64,000 bases of DNA from Massiliimalia sp050943535 (GCA_050943535.1 JBMNPJ010000005.1:124001-188000), one strand, 5' to 3'. Shown: positions 34,810 to 44,815, counted from the first letter of the stretch. Made by a program: numbers and translations. The notes: a model not told the origin generated them from the letters alone.

Positions 34810-35757
34810 TTACTCCTCTTTCTGAAACCGAATGCCCTGCATGGAGTTTCGGCGTACCATTTCTTTGTCAATTTCATTCATGACCACAAATTTTTTCAAA
34901 CTCCATAAAGGACCGATGAGCTTTTCCGGGTCACCGTCGCCGGTAATCCGCTGCAGCACCGTTTCCGGAGGAAGCAGTTCCAGCTGGTCGCATACAATTT
35001 GTACATACTCTTCCAGAGACAGGAGTTCAAACTCTCCCCGGGCAAGTTCATCCGCAATTTTTGTGTTTTTCAGTACATGAAGCAGGTGAATTTTGACACA
35101 ATGAGGACGCAAAAGCCCTACTTGACGCGCAGTTTGCAGCATCATTTCTCGGTTTTCTCCGGGAAGTCCGTCGATAATGTGAACGCATACAGGAATATTC
35201 CGCTGAGTAAGCATCTCGTATCCATGCAAAAAGTCCTGATAACTGTGGCAGCGGTTGATCCGCTCACCGGTCTGGTCAAAAACGCTCTGCAGTCCCAATT
35301 CTATAATCAGATAGGTGCGCTGATTCAGTTCTGCCAGATAATCAGCGGTTTCCCGGCTGATACAGTCTGCCCGGGTAGCAATGCTCAGCCCGACTACGTT
35401 GTCATAGGACAGCACCTCTTCAAAACACTGCTTTAGTACAGAAAGAGGTGCATAAGTATTGGTATGTGCCTGAAAATAGGCGATATATTTGGCCTGGGGC
35501 CATTTGTGAAGCAGCTGGTCTTTTACCTGCTGAAACTGTACTTTTAAAGGCAGGGAAGGGTTTCCTGCAAAGTCTCCGCTTCCCCGGTCAGAACAATAGG
35601 TACACCCGCCGGTTCCTTTGCTGCCGTCAATATTGGGGCAGGTAAATCCTGCATCCAAAGAAACTTTAAACACTTTAGAATGGAATTTATGCCGCAAATG
35701 ATAGTTCCAGGTGTGGTATCGTTTGTTATCGTCTGAGTAGGGAAAGGGGTTATTCAT
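34810..35757 (-). CDS. mnmL: Radical SAM protein MnmL (YtqA family)
   Basis: A 315-residue TIGR01212-type radical SAM enzyme. The cluster cysteines are C40, C52 and C55 in FTCPNIDGSKGTGGCTYC, an atypical C-x11-C-x2-C spacing used by this family. The sequences LPLKVQFQQVKDQL and YIAYFQAHTNTYAPLSVL, then ELGLQSV, are family signatures. In Bacillus this enzyme works in the alternative path from cmnm5s2U to nm5s2U at tRNA wobble positions, upstream of MnmM. ATG 35757 lies behind GGAGGA. It is divergent from murB. Confidence 0.88.
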   Translation of the reverse strand: MNNPFPYSDDNKRYHTWNYHLRHKFHSKVFKVSLDAGFTCPNIDGSKGTGGCTYCSDRGSGDFAGNPSLPLKVQFQQVKDQLLHKWPQAKYIAYFQAHTNTYAPLSVLKQCFEEVLSYDNVVGLSIATRADCISRETADYLAELNQRTYLIIELGLQSVFDQTGERINRCHSYQDFLHGYEMLTQRNIPVCVHIIDGLPGENREMMLQTARQVGLLRPHCVKIHLLHVLKNTKIADELARGEFELLSLEEYVQIVCDQLELLPPETVLQRITGDGDPEKLIGPLWSLKKFVVMNEIDKEMVRRNSMQGIRFQKEE

Positions 35758-35850
35758 AAAAGTCCTCCGTAGTTTTGCTTTGATGACTGAAAGTGACAGA
35801 AAGAGGCAAAATAAGCCATTGTCATTTCATCACATATTTTTAAATTATAT

Positions 35851-35879
35851 TTGATTATTTCATCAATATCAAGTATAAT
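35851..35879 (+). promoter_or_regulatory. Promoter of murB
   Basis: TTGATT 35851-35856, 17-base spacer, TATAAT 35874-35879 in an A/T-rich divergent gap. Confidence 0.7.
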
Positions 35880-35930
35880 AATAAATAATTATACAACATA
35901 TAATTTGATAAAAATAACGGGAGGATTTTT

Positions 35931-36860
35931 GTGGATCAGTTTGAAATTGCAAAACAGTTTTTTTCACAGAATCAGATTGCTTATTTGGCGGATGAGCCGT
36001 TAATGAAATATACTTCCTTTAAAATTGGGGGAAAAGGAAAGATTGTTGTGTTTCCTTCCCAGGAAGAACAGGTAAAAAAGGTATTTGCCTATTGTCATGA
36101 ACAGAAGATTCCCTGCTTAATTTTGGGGAATGGTTCCAATGTCCTGATCAGCGACCAGGGATATGATGGGGTTGTTTTGGTTCTGGGACGGGATTTTTCT
36201 GAAATCTCTCTTTTGGACGAAGAAACTATTCTGGCTACAGCAGGAGCCAGCCTGATGAAAGTTTGCCGGTTTGCTCAGCAGCATGGCCTGTCTGGGTTGG
36301 AATTTGCCTATGGGATTCCGGCAACGGTAGGGGGCGCTGTTTATATGAACGCCGGCGCTTATGGCGGTGAGATGAAAGATGTGCTTCTGTATGCGAATCA
36401 CATTCAGTCAGACGGCACGGTGGGACGCTTTACCGGAGAAGAGCTGGATCTTTCTTACCGGCACAGTGTGTATTCCCAGGGAGGATACTGTGTGTTGTCT
36501 GCGGCATTTCGGTTAAAAAAAGGTGACCGGGAAGAAATTCAGCAAAAAATGGATGATTTTTTAAACCGTCGCCGGGAAAAACAGCCTTTAGAATACCCCA
36601 GTGCCGGAAGTACGTTTAAGCGTCCGGAAGGAGCTTATGCGGCAAAACTGATTGAGGACTGCGGACTGAAAGGCGTAAAGGTCGGCGGTGCACAGGTTAG
36701 CGAAAAACACAGCGGCTTTCTGATCAATGCGGATCATGCTACCTGTGAGGATGTTTTGGCGTTAATCCGCCTGGTGCAGCAGAAAGTAAAAGAACAGACT
36801 GGTTTTACCTTAGAATGTGAAGTAAGACGGATTGGTTCTGGAATGGAAGATCATAAATAA
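35931..36860 (+). CDS. murB: UDP-N-acetylmuramate dehydrogenase
   Basis: FAD enzyme that reduces UDP-GlcNAc-enolpyruvate to UDP-MurNAc in peptidoglycan synthesis. It is 309 residues, start GTG 35931 after GGGAGG. The signatures are TSFKIGG near the N-terminus, LGNGSNVLISD, the FAD motif YGIPATVGGAVYMNAGAYGG, and SAGSTFKRPEG with the catalytic serine. It belongs to the type IIb group by length. It is followed by rapZ. Confidence 0.96.
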   Translation: MDQFEIAKQFFSQNQIAYLADEPLMKYTSFKIGGKGKIVVFPSQEEQVKKVFAYCHEQKIPCLILGNGSNVLISDQGYDGVVLVLGRDFSEISLLDEETILATAGASLMKVCRFAQQHGLSGLEFAYGIPATVGGAVYMNAGAYGGEMKDVLLYANHIQSDGTVGRFTGEELDLSYRHSVYSQGGYCVLSAAFRLKKGDREEIQQKMDDFLNRRREKQPLEYPSAGSTFKRPEGAYAAKLIEDCGLKGVKVGGAQVSEKHSGFLINADHATCEDVLALIRLVQQKVKEQTGFTLECEVRRIGSGMEDHK

Positions 36861-36883
36861 AGGGTCATGAAAAAGGTGGGACA

Positions 36884-37747
36884 ATGCAGATGGAAATTAT
36901 TATCATTACAGGTATGTCCGGGGCAGGGAAATCCCGTGTGATCGATACCATGGAAGACATTGGCTATTATTGTGTAGATAATGTGCCCGCAAAACTGATT
37001 CGGAATTTTGCGGAACTGGCGCGGCAGTCCGAGGGGAATATTTCCCGAATGGCAATTGTAGTAGACGTCCGGGGAGGCAGCTTGTTCCGGGATTTGGGAC
37101 GGGAACTGGATCGGATGAACGAGGAAAAAATTCCTTATCGGCTTCTGTTTTTGGACTGCGACAACGAAACACTGCTTCGTCGGTACAAAGAAACCAGAAG
37201 AAAACATCCGTTGTATGATGCCAATACACCATCTTTGGAAGATGCGATTGAGAAAGAGCGGGATCTTTTATCAGAAGCCCGCCAAAGAGCGCATTATATT
37301 ATTGATACTACACACTTGGCACCGATCCAGCTGAAAGAAAAGATTTCTAATATTTTCCTAGATAATGTGGCCAACGGAATGCTGATTAACTGCATGTCCT
37401 TTGGGTTTAAATATGGCTATCCCAGCGAGGCAGATCTGGTGTTTGATGTGCGCTGTCTGCCAAATCCGTTTTATATTCCGGATTTAAAATATAAAACCGG
37501 AATTGATCACGAGGTAAGTGATTATGTGATGGAATGGCCTCAGTCACAGGAGCTGTTTGCGAAACTCAGCGATTTGATTGACTTTTTGATTCCTCTTTAT
37601 ATTTCTGAGGGAAAAAGCCAGCTGGTGATTGCTATGGGCTGCACTGGCGGCAAACATCGTTCTGTTACGTTTGCAGAAAAAATGTACCGGCATCTGCTGG
37701 AGAAGGATATGCGTGTAACAGTCAATCATCGGGATATCAGCAAATAA
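36884..37747 (+). CDS. rapZ: RapZ/YvcJ family nucleotide-binding protein
   Basis: A 287-residue P-loop protein. Walker A is GMSGAGKS at 10-17. The C-terminal domain has the conserved CMSFGFKYG..DLVFDVRCLPNPF segment and IAMGCTGGKHRSV. In enterobacteria RapZ controls GlmZ RNA; in Bacillus YvcJ affects competence. ATG 36884 or 36890; AAGGTGGG lies upstream. In many Firmicutes rapZ, glmR (yvcK) and whiA are consecutive; here glmR is missing between rapZ and whiA. Confidence 0.95.
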   Translation: MQMEIIIITGMSGAGKSRVIDTMEDIGYYCVDNVPAKLIRNFAELARQSEGNISRMAIVVDVRGGSLFRDLGRELDRMNEEKIPYRLLFLDCDNETLLRRYKETRRKHPLYDANTPSLEDAIEKERDLLSEARQRAHYIIDTTHLAPIQLKEKISNIFLDNVANGMLINCMSFGFKYGYPSEADLVFDVRCLPNPFYIPDLKYKTGIDHEVSDYVMEWPQSQELFAKLSDLIDFLIPLYISEGKSQLVIAMGCTGGKHRSVTFAEKMYRHLLEKDMRVTVNHRDISK

Positions 37748-37780
37748 GAGACAGAGGGTTCAAGGGAAAGGCGTGGCGGC

Positions 37781-38707
37781 GTGACCTATTCACAAAAGGT
37801 AAAGGAAGAGCTTTGTACCGCAAAATTTTCCTGCAAAAAGTGTGGACAGGCTTTTGTCTGCGGCGTATTATTTTGCCGCGATCAATATAAAAATACATTA
37901 TTTCAGTGTGATAACAAGCATATTGTGGAATTGCTGGCTCAAAAGATTGTAGAGCTTACTGGGATTATTGCTTCTGCAAAGTATGATGCCGAAAACAGCC
38001 GAAAAAAACATCCAATCTTTCAGCTGGTCTTGGAACAGACGGAGGATATTGGCACTTTTTATGAACAGTTTCAGTCCATCTTGGAATGGAAGATGGATCC
38101 AAAGTGCTTGGAAAAAAGCTGCTGTAAGGCGGCTTTTTTGCGGGGGGCTTTTTTGGCATGCGGGATTATTGTCAATCCGGCAAAAGAGTATCATATGGAA
38201 TTTAAGTTTCATCGCCAGGATGTGGCGGATTGGATGGAAAATTTTGTACAAACCTGCGGTTTTGGCTTTAAATTGTCCAGCCGAAAAGGGGTACCGGTAT
38301 TGTATGGAAAGGACAGTGCTTTAATTGAAGAAGTACTTACCTGGATGGGTGCCAGCAAAAGCGCAATGGACTTGATGGATATTAAAATTCTCAAAGAAGT
38401 GCGCAATCAGGTAAACCGTGTCATTAACTGTGAGACAGCCAATATTCAAAAAACTATTAAGGCTTCTATGAAGCAGGTAGAAGATATCCGGTTTTTGGTG
38501 CAGGAAAAAGGAATGGAGTATTTTCCGGAAGATCTCCGGGAAGTGGCTGCCGCCAGACTGGAAAATCCAGAGCTGTCTTTAACAGATTTGGCAAAAGAAA
38601 TTCCGTCTGGAATTTCCCGTTCTGGGCTCAATCATCGTTTGGCTCGGATTGGTAAAATGGCAGAACAGCTGAGAGAAGAAAAAAATCAGGAACAACATGC
38701 GGGATAA
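37781..38707 (+). CDS. whiA: WhiA, LAGLIDADG-like and HTH regulator
   Basis: A 308-residue WhiA protein: N-terminal LAGLIDADG-like domain (about 1-220, with CCKAAFLRGAFLACG) and C-terminal helix-turn-helix of the sigma-factor region 4 type (about 230-300, ENPELSLTDLAKEIPSGISRSGLNHRL). WhiA regulates cell division and growth in Gram-positive bacteria. Start GTG 37781; upstream AAGGGAAAGG is a moderate ribosome site. It lies 34 bases after rapZ. Confidence 0.95.
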   Translation: MTYSQKVKEELCTAKFSCKKCGQAFVCGVLFCRDQYKNTLFQCDNKHIVELLAQKIVELTGIIASAKYDAENSRKKHPIFQLVLEQTEDIGTFYEQFQSILEWKMDPKCLEKSCCKAAFLRGAFLACGIIVNPAKEYHMEFKFHRQDVADWMENFVQTCGFGFKLSSRKGVPVLYGKDSALIEEVLTWMGASKSAMDLMDIKILKEVRNQVNRVINCETANIQKTIKASMKQVEDIRFLVQEKGMEYFPEDLREVAAARLENPELSLTDLAKEIPSGISRSGLNHRLARIGKMAEQLREEKNQEQHAG

Positions 38708-38767
38708 ACTGGAAGATGGCTGGATGGAGTCCGGCCATTTTTGATTTAGAAGAAAGGAGCGGAAGGG

Positions 38768-41700
38768 ATGAAAGAGTTTGTACATCTGCATCTGCACAGT
38801 GAATACAGTTTGCTGGACGGTGCCTGTCGGATTAAACCGCTGATTCAGCAGGTAAAGGAACTGGGACAGACGGCAGTGGCCATTACCGACCACGGAAATA
38901 TGTACAGTGTGGTGGATTTTTATAAAGAATGCAAACAAAACGGAATCAAACCCATTATCGGATGCGAGGTGTATGTATCACCCCGAACCCGTTTTGATAA
39001 AGTACATAAAATTGACAGCAGTCCCTATCATCTGGTGCTGCTCTGTAAAGATAAAACCGGGTATCAAAACTTGATCAAACTGGTTTCTTTGGGATACCTG
39101 GAAGGGTTTTACAATAAGCCGCGGATAGACCGGGAATTACTGAAACAATATCATGAAGGTTTAGTTTGTCTGTCCGCTTGTCTGGCAGGGGAGGTTCCCC
39201 GGGCACTGGAAGCGGGGGATTATGAACGAGCAAAAGAAACGGTGGAGTTTTACCACAGCCTGTTTGGCGATGACTATTACTTGGAATTGCAGGATCACGG
39301 AATCCGCCAGCAAAAACAAATCCTGCCTTTTTTATACCGGCTTTCTAAAGAATGCGGTGTTCCCATGGTGGCGACCAACGACTGCCACTATTTAACCCGA
39401 GAAGACGCCAAAACTCAGGCAGTGCTCATGTGCATTCAAACCAATACGGTATATGGACAAACTCAGGATCTGGAATTTGAAACAGAAGAATTTTATGTAA
39501 AATCTGGGGAGGAAATGGAAAGCCTGTTTTCTTCCTTTGATCATGCTGTTTCTAATACGCTGGAGATTGCTCAAAAGTGTAATTTTGACTTTGAGTTTGG
39601 GGTAACCAAACTTCCGTTTTTCCATGACGATCAGGTCAAGGATAACCAGGAATTTTTCTGTCAACAATGCTGGGATGGGCTGCATCGGATTTACGGGGAA
39701 CACCCGAAACAGGAATTGGTGGATCGTCTTCAGTATGAATTGGACACCATTATTCAGATGGGATATGTAGACTATTTTTTGATTGTAGCTGACTTTATCC
39801 ATTATGCTAAAACCCACGATATTCCGGTAGGACCGGGGCGTGGTTCCGGAGCGGGCAGTTTGGCAGCTTACTGTATTGGCATTACCAATATTGACCCTAT
39901 GCAGTATAACCTTTTGTTTGAGCGGTTTTTAAATCCAGAGCGGGTGAGCATGCCGGACTTTGACATCGACCTTTGTATTGAAAAAAGACAGCAGGTCATT
40001 GATTATGTCATCCGCAAATATGGTGCCGATCATGTGGCACAGATTATTACCTTTGGTACCATGGCTGCGAAAGCTGCCATCCGAGATGTGGCTCGGGCAA
40101 CCGGAGTCCCCTATCAAAAAGGGGATATGATTTCAAAATTAATCCCCAATGAGCTGAATATGACCCTGGAAAAAGCCCTTCAGCGTTCCAAAGGGCTGAA
40201 AGAATTGTACGATACCGATGTGACTGCCCATGAGCTTTTAGACACAGCCAGAAAACTGGAGGGAATGCCCCGGCATGCTTCTACTCATGCAGCAGGGGTG
40301 GTGATTACCCATCATCCGGTAGATACTTACGTTCCCGTACAGAAGAACGAAGACGTGGTGGTTACTCAGTTCCCCATGTTCACTTTGGAAGAATTAGGGC
40401 TTCTGAAAATGGACTTTTTGGGTCTGCGGAACCTGACGGTGATCCGAGCCTGTGAGGAACAGGTAAGGGCGTCTCAGCCGGAGTTTCGTGCGGATCAGAT
40501 TCCGCTGGATGATCCCGATGTTTTTACCATGCTGGGGAACGGGGATACAGATGGCGTATTCCAGCTGGAATCCAATGGAATCCGTCAGGTTTTAACCCAG
40601 ATGAAGCCTCAGAATATTGAAGATATTATTGCGGTGATCTCCCTTTACCGTCCGGGGCCTATGGAATCCATCCCCCGGTATATTGCCAATAAGCATCATC
40701 CGGAAAAAATCACTTACCGCCATCCTTTGTTGGAACCAATTTTAAAGGTAACTTATGGATGCATTGTTTATCAGGAGCAGGTAATGCAGATTTGTCAGCG
40801 CCTGGCGGGATACTCTTACGGTCGGGCGGATTTGGTACGCCGTGCCATGGCAAAGAAAAAAGCCCAGATTATGGAGCAGGAGCGGCACAATTTTATCTAT
40901 GGAAAAACCAATGAAGATGGAACCGTGGAATGTGTGGGCGCCATTGCCAATGGAGTGGAAGAGTCCGTTGCCATTGAGATTTTTGACGAAATGTCCAGCT
41001 TTGCTTCCTATGCGTTTAATAAATCCCATGCGGCGGCTTATGCCTATGTGGCATATCAGACGGCTTACTTAAAATACCACTATAAAAGTGCTTATATGGC
41101 AGCTTTGATGACCAGCGTACTGGGAAACAGCGATAAAGTAAATGAATACATTACCTACTGTAAAAATCATCAAATTCGGATTATGCCTCCCAATGTCAAT
41201 GTGAGCAGCTTGGGCTTTACCGTGGCCAGCAACGGCAGGGATATTCATTTTGGCCTGCTGGCAATTAAGAATCTGGGTAAAGGAATGATTCAGAATATTG
41301 TGGCTGAGCGGGAACGGGGAGGCGCCTTTGAAGATCTTCCGGATTTTTGTCAGAGAATGTATGGAAAGGATCTGAATAAGCGCGCCATCGAAAGCCTGAT
41401 TAAGGCAGGTGCCTTTGATGTATTTCCCCACAACCGGTTTGAGATGATTAACTCCTATGAATCTATTTTGGAACAGATTGATGAAGACAGCCGCCGGAAT
41501 ATTAAGGGGCAAATTGATCTATTTTCTATGGTGGATTCTGAAAAAACAGGTTTCGTGATTCCCTCTGCTCAGGAATATTCCCCCAGCGAACTGATGAACA
41601 TGGAAAAAGAAACAGTAGGACTGTATCTTTCCGGACATCCGCTGGATCAGGTCTCCGGTCTGCCATCTACCTTACAGCTGGATCAAATAGGGGACTATTC

Positions 41701-42259
41701 CCGTTTGGAAGAGGAAGAGCTTCTGCGGGTAGATGGAAAACGGGTCAAGTTTTTGGGGATTGTACAGCACCGAAAAGCTATGAATACCAAAAACAGCGGA
41801 ACCATGGCGTTTGTTCAGTTTGAGGACAAGACCGGCCTTTTGGAAGTGATCGTTTTTCCAAAGGTGTATGAACCTAACTTAAGATTGTTCGAAGAAGGTA
41901 CCATTCTGCTGATTAGCGGGCGCATTTCTGTGAAAGAGGAAGAACCGGTAAAGGTAATCTGTGAGACAGTGTGCGACCTGAAAACTCTTACGGCAAAGCA
42001 GCAGAGTTCTCAGGCATCCGCTCCCCAGCGCACCAAACGGGGCGGGCTGTATCTTAAATTTGAAAGCCGCTGGGATGATAATATTCCCAAGGTAAAACAG
42101 CTTTTAGGGGAACACCCGGGGCAGGAACCAGTATATTTTTATTTTTCCCGTGAAAAATCCTATGTGCTATTAAAAGACTGTCAGGCAGGGGTCGATGACG
42201 GCCTAATGGAAGCATTAAAACAACTGCTTTCTGAAGAAAAAGTGGTATTCAAATTGTAA
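38768..42259 (+). CDS. dnaE: DNA polymerase III subunit alpha (DnaE)
   Basis: A 1163-residue C-family polymerase. The N-terminal PHP domain begins HLHLHSEYSLLDGA. Catalytic aspartates D397 and D399 are in MPDFDID, and the third is in the downstream palm (MDFLGLRNLT region). After the fingers and helix-hairpin-helix region, a C-terminal OB fold (VKFLGIVQHRKAMNTKNSG) ends the protein. There is no exonuclease insertion, so it is DnaE and not PolC. In Firmicutes it works with PolC in primer extension on the lagging strand. It starts at ATG 38768 with AAGGAGCGG upstream and is followed by pfkA. Confidence 0.97.
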   Translation: MKEFVHLHLHSEYSLLDGACRIKPLIQQVKELGQTAVAITDHGNMYSVVDFYKECKQNGIKPIIGCEVYVSPRTRFDKVHKIDSSPYHLVLLCKDKTGYQNLIKLVSLGYLEGFYNKPRIDRELLKQYHEGLVCLSACLAGEVPRALEAGDYERAKETVEFYHSLFGDDYYLELQDHGIRQQKQILPFLYRLSKECGVPMVATNDCHYLTREDAKTQAVLMCIQTNTVYGQTQDLEFETEEFYVKSGEEMESLFSSFDHAVSNTLEIAQKCNFDFEFGVTKLPFFHDDQVKDNQEFFCQQCWDGLHRIYGEHPKQELVDRLQYELDTIIQMGYVDYFLIVADFIHYAKTHDIPVGPGRGSGAGSLAAYCIGITNIDPMQYNLLFERFLNPERVSMPDFDIDLCIEKRQQVIDYVIRKYGADHVAQIITFGTMAAKAAIRDVARATGVPYQKGDMISKLIPNELNMTLEKALQRSKGLKELYDTDVTAHELLDTARKLEGMPRHASTHAAGVVITHHPVDTYVPVQKNEDVVVTQFPMFTLEELGLLKMDFLGLRNLTVIRACEEQVRASQPEFRADQIPLDDPDVFTMLGNGDTDGVFQLESNGIRQVLTQMKPQNIEDIIAVISLYRPGPMESIPRYIANKHHPEKITYRHPLLEPILKVTYGCIVYQEQVMQICQRLAGYSYGRADLVRRAMAKKKAQIMEQERHNFIYGKTNEDGTVECVGAIANGVEESVAIEIFDEMSSFASYAFNKSHAAAYAYVAYQTAYLKYHYKSAYMAALMTSVLGNSDKVNEYITYCKNHQIRIMPPNVNVSSLGFTVASNGRDIHFGLLAIKNLGKGMIQNIVAERERGGAFEDLPDFCQRMYGKDLNKRAIESLIKAGAFDVFPHNRFEMINSYESILEQIDEDSRRNIKGQIDLFSMVDSEKTGFVIPSAQEYSPSELMNMEKETVGLYLSGHPLDQVSGLPSTLQLDQIGDYSRLEEEELLRVDGKRVKFLGIVQHRKAMNTKNSGTMAFVQFEDKTGLLEVIVFPKVYEPNLRLFEEGTILLISGRISVKEEEPVKVICETVCDLKTLTAKQQSSQASAPQRTKRGGLYLKFESRWDDNIPKVKQLLGEHPGQEPVYFYFSREKSYVLLKDCQAGVDDGLMEALKQLLSEEKVVFKL

Positions 42260-42276
42260 AAAATACTTTCCAGCAG

Positions 42277-42305
42277 TTGACAGTTTTCAAAATTATGAGT
42301 ACAAT
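42277..42305 (+). promoter_or_regulatory. Promoter of pfkA
   Basis: TTGACA 42277-42282, 17-base spacer, TACAAT 42300-42305, starting just after the dnaE stop. Confidence 0.8.
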
Positions 42306-42361
42306 ATTATTGGACAATAATAGGAATATCCTAATTATACAATAAAGTGAGGGCGCTTATA

Positions 42362-43333
42362 ATGGAAACAAAACAAAAAACAATCGGCGTATTAACTAGT
42401 GGAGGAGACGCACCTGGCATGAATGCTGCTGTTCGTGCAGTTGTAAGAGCAGCAATTAAAAAAGGTATGCGTGTAATCGGAATCAAAAGAGGTTATAACG
42501 GTCTGATTCACGGTGAAATGGTAGAAATGAATATGCGGTCTGTATCCGACATTATTCATCGTGGCGGTACTATGCTGTATACAGCTCGCTGTTTGGAATT
42601 CAAAGAACATGCGGGCGTTTTAAAAGCAAAAGATTCTTGTATTGAAGCTGGAATTGACGGTATTGTTGCAATCGGCGGCGACGGTTCTTTCCGTGGTGCT
42701 GCTGACCTGTCTAAGGAAGGGATTCCTTGTGTTGGTCTGCCAGGTACCATTGACAACGATATTGCTTGCACTGATTATACCATTGGTTACGATACTGCAA
42801 TGAATACTGCAATGGAAATGGTAGATAAAATCCGTGATACTGCACAGTCTCATGACCGCTGCAGCGTGGTAGAAGTAATGGGTCGTCATGCTGGTTACAT
42901 CGCTTTGAATGCTGGTATTGCCTGTGGCGCTACTTACATTTTAGTTCCGGAAGTAGAACCGGATTATGATGCTATGATCGAAAAGATCAAAACTGCACAG
43001 AAGCTGGGCAAACAGAACTTTATCATTCTGGTAGCAGAAGGAATTGGCCATTCTGAAGAAATTGCTAAGAAAATCGAAGCGGAAACCGGTATTGAATCTA
43101 GAGCTACTATTCTGGGTCATGTACAGCGTGGTGGTAACCCAACTGTTCGCGACAGAGTTTTGGCAAGCCAGCTTGCTTATCATGCAGTAGAATTGTTGGA
43201 TCAGGGTATTGGTAACCGCGTTGTTGGTATCAAAGAAGATAAAGTAGTAGACTTTGATATCCAGGAAGCATTGAGCATGAAAAAGCCATTCCCAATGGAT
43301 CTTTATAAAATTGCAAATGATATTTCTTTCTAA
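42362..43333 (+). CDS. pfkA: 6-phosphofructokinase (ATP)
   Basis: Glycolytic enzyme, 323 residues from ATG 42362 (GTGAGGG upstream). The ATP-site glycines GVLTSGGDAPGMNA and GGDGSFRGA, the catalytic base region PGTIDNDIACTDYTIGYDTA and the HVQRGG segment match bacterial allosteric Pfk. It follows dnaE as in many Clostridia but has its own promoter and terminator. GGDGS rather than GGDDS at the nucleotide site indicates ATP and not pyrophosphate as donor (family rule). Confidence 0.97.
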   Translation: METKQKTIGVLTSGGDAPGMNAAVRAVVRAAIKKGMRVIGIKRGYNGLIHGEMVEMNMRSVSDIIHRGGTMLYTARCLEFKEHAGVLKAKDSCIEAGIDGIVAIGGDGSFRGAADLSKEGIPCVGLPGTIDNDIACTDYTIGYDTAMNTAMEMVDKIRDTAQSHDRCSVVEVMGRHAGYIALNAGIACGATYILVPEVEPDYDAMIEKIKTAQKLGKQNFIILVAEGIGHSEEIAKKIEAETGIESRATILGHVQRGGNPTVRDRVLASQLAYHAVELLDQGIGNRVVGIKEDKVVDFDIQEALSMKKPFPMDLYKIANDISF

Positions 43334-43394
43334 GATGGTTTTGCTTTTGGTTAAAAATAACCGCAAATGAAATAAAGCTGAGTATGCTTAGAGT

Positions 43395-43433
43395 AAAGGC
43401 ACCGCTTTTCCTAGAAAAGTGGTGCCTTTTTAT
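43395..43433 (+). terminator. Terminator after pfkA
   Basis: AAAGGCACCGCTTTTC 43395-43410 pairs with GAAAAGTGGTGCCTTT 43414-43429 (one G-T type mismatch) followed by T. Confidence 0.9.
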
Positions 43434-43445
43434 ATCTACCAGTAA

Positions 43446-43502
43446 GGACAGACGGGACTGCCAATAACGAATATCGTTCGTTTATCTTGGCCGTTGGTTG
43501 TC
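43446..43502. other. Small foldable segment between pfkA and the XRE gene
   Basis: GACA 43447-43450 with TGTC 43499-43502, GCCAA 43460-43464 with TTGGC 43487-43491 and AACGA 43466-43470 with TCGTT 43474-43478 could make a nested three-part hairpin. There is no T run and no coding frame. Meaning unknown; it lies at the 3' end of the minus-strand XRE gene. Confidence 0.3.
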
Positions 43503-43536
43503 TCAGTTGGGTTTGTTATGCAATTTCAAGATCCAG

Positions 43537-44577
43537 TTAATCACTCATTTCTGCCATTAGTTTCTGAAACTCGGGGCAGTCACGCATAAACGCAAACTCT
43601 TCCTTGCTGGCTAGTTCTTCACAAAAATAATTTGCTATTTTGCTTGAAAGAAATGTTGCATCTGTTCCTTCTGTGTTTTGGTATAGCGTACAATTTTTTG
43701 CATTCCATTCTTTTTTCATGGCAGGCAGCATGTTAGAGAGAATGGATAAGCTTTTCTCTTTGTCTTTCCTTTCTATTGCAAGCAGCAAATGAGCATTATA
43801 GCGCATCCATTCCGGAAAAGAAAATTGACAGGTAATCGCTTCATATGTATCTGCGAAAAAATCTGCATCAGTATCACGGTTTTCATATAAAGCTATTTCA
43901 AGCATATTGATTAAGGCCGTTTGTATCTCTGTAACGCCGTTTACAATTCTGTGCTCCCATATTTTTTCTGCATCTATATACTTTTTCTGCTGCTGGTAAA
44001 GAATAGCCAGCTGTTCTTCTCGGTTGATTGCAGAGAATGGCAGTGTATTGATTAGTTCTTCCGCCTTTGAATATTCACCCCGTTTTCTTGCGTAGGAAAT
44101 CAGCATGCTAATTGCGATATCTCTAATTTCGGGAGTTTCATTTTTGGATAGTCGCTGATAAAATGGTTCAAAAGTTTCTCCATATTGTTCTGCCTCTGGT
44201 ACATTATAAAGGAATCGTGCGCCATCTAAATAAAGAATAGCAGAATACACGAGTTTATCACAAGTGGGATATTCGTGCATTTTGTCCATTGCCATCTGAA
44301 AAGCTGTTTGATAGTCCTGTTCTTGAACAACCTTATCAAGTTCGTTTACAAAATTCTCAATCTCTATGTCTGTTAAATCTTCATGGAATGACATGAGGGT
44401 GTTTAAATCAATTCGTAACAGACGAGCAATAGCCGGTAAAAGGGTTATATCTGGATAGGTACTGCCTTTCTCCCACTTATTTACAGCCGGGGTGGATACT
44501 CCTAAAAGTTCTGCAATTTGTTCTTGGGTTAATGATAATTCTTTTCGTTTTTCTCGGATAATTTGATTGATTTTCAT
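43537..44577 (-). CDS. XRE-family regulator with C-terminal TPR-like region
   Basis: A 346-residue protein read from ATG 44577, 7 bases after AAGGAGG. Residues 3-60 are a clear Cro/C1 helix-turn-helix (INQIIREKRKELSLTQEQIA, LLGVSTPAVNKWEKGSTYPD). The remainder is helical with paired-helix repeats (LDKVVQEQDYQTAFQMAMDK, AISMLISYARKRGEYSKAEE), resembling TPR units of regulators that sense peptides or protein partners. It is divergent from the Mg2+ transporter operon and may or may not regulate it. Ligand and targets are unknown. Confidence 0.85.
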   Translation of the reverse strand: MKINQIIREKRKELSLTQEQIAELLGVSTPAVNKWEKGSTYPDITLLPAIARLLRIDLNTLMSFHEDLTDIEIENFVNELDKVVQEQDYQTAFQMAMDKMHEYPTCDKLVYSAILYLDGARFLYNVPEAEQYGETFEPFYQRLSKNETPEIRDIAISMLISYARKRGEYSKAEELINTLPFSAINREEQLAILYQQQKKYIDAEKIWEHRIVNGVTEIQTALINMLEIALYENRDTDADFFADTYEAITCQFSFPEWMRYNAHLLLAIERKDKEKSLSILSNMLPAMKKEWNAKNCTLYQNTEGTDATFLSSKIANYFCEELASKEEFAFMRDCPEFQKLMAEMSD

Positions 44578-44815
44578 AAACAAACCTCCTTTGTTATTTC
44601 TATCATATCAGAGAAGATTTTAAGGCACAATGGAGCGGTTGTTAAATTTACAGTTTATAAAATTAATTATCAGTTAAAAAGCTTCTGGAATCATGGCAGT
44701 TACTTTAGCAGCTGTCTTCCATTGAGATAATATCCACAATATACAAAGATCGTGTTTTCATTTTAGAAAACAAGGGAAAAGCAAGATTTTGATTGAGACG
44801 AATGGAACGGTTTTA

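Noticed and set aside
43446..43502. Similarity of this foldable segment to part of the speD leader RNA (GGACAG-C/A-CGGG)
   Set aside because: Only a few bases agree and the structures differ; treated as chance.
44578..44815. Possible M-box riboswitch upstream of the first mgtA
   Set aside because: I could not identify the conserved M-box core or a terminator; only an extended -10 is supportable.
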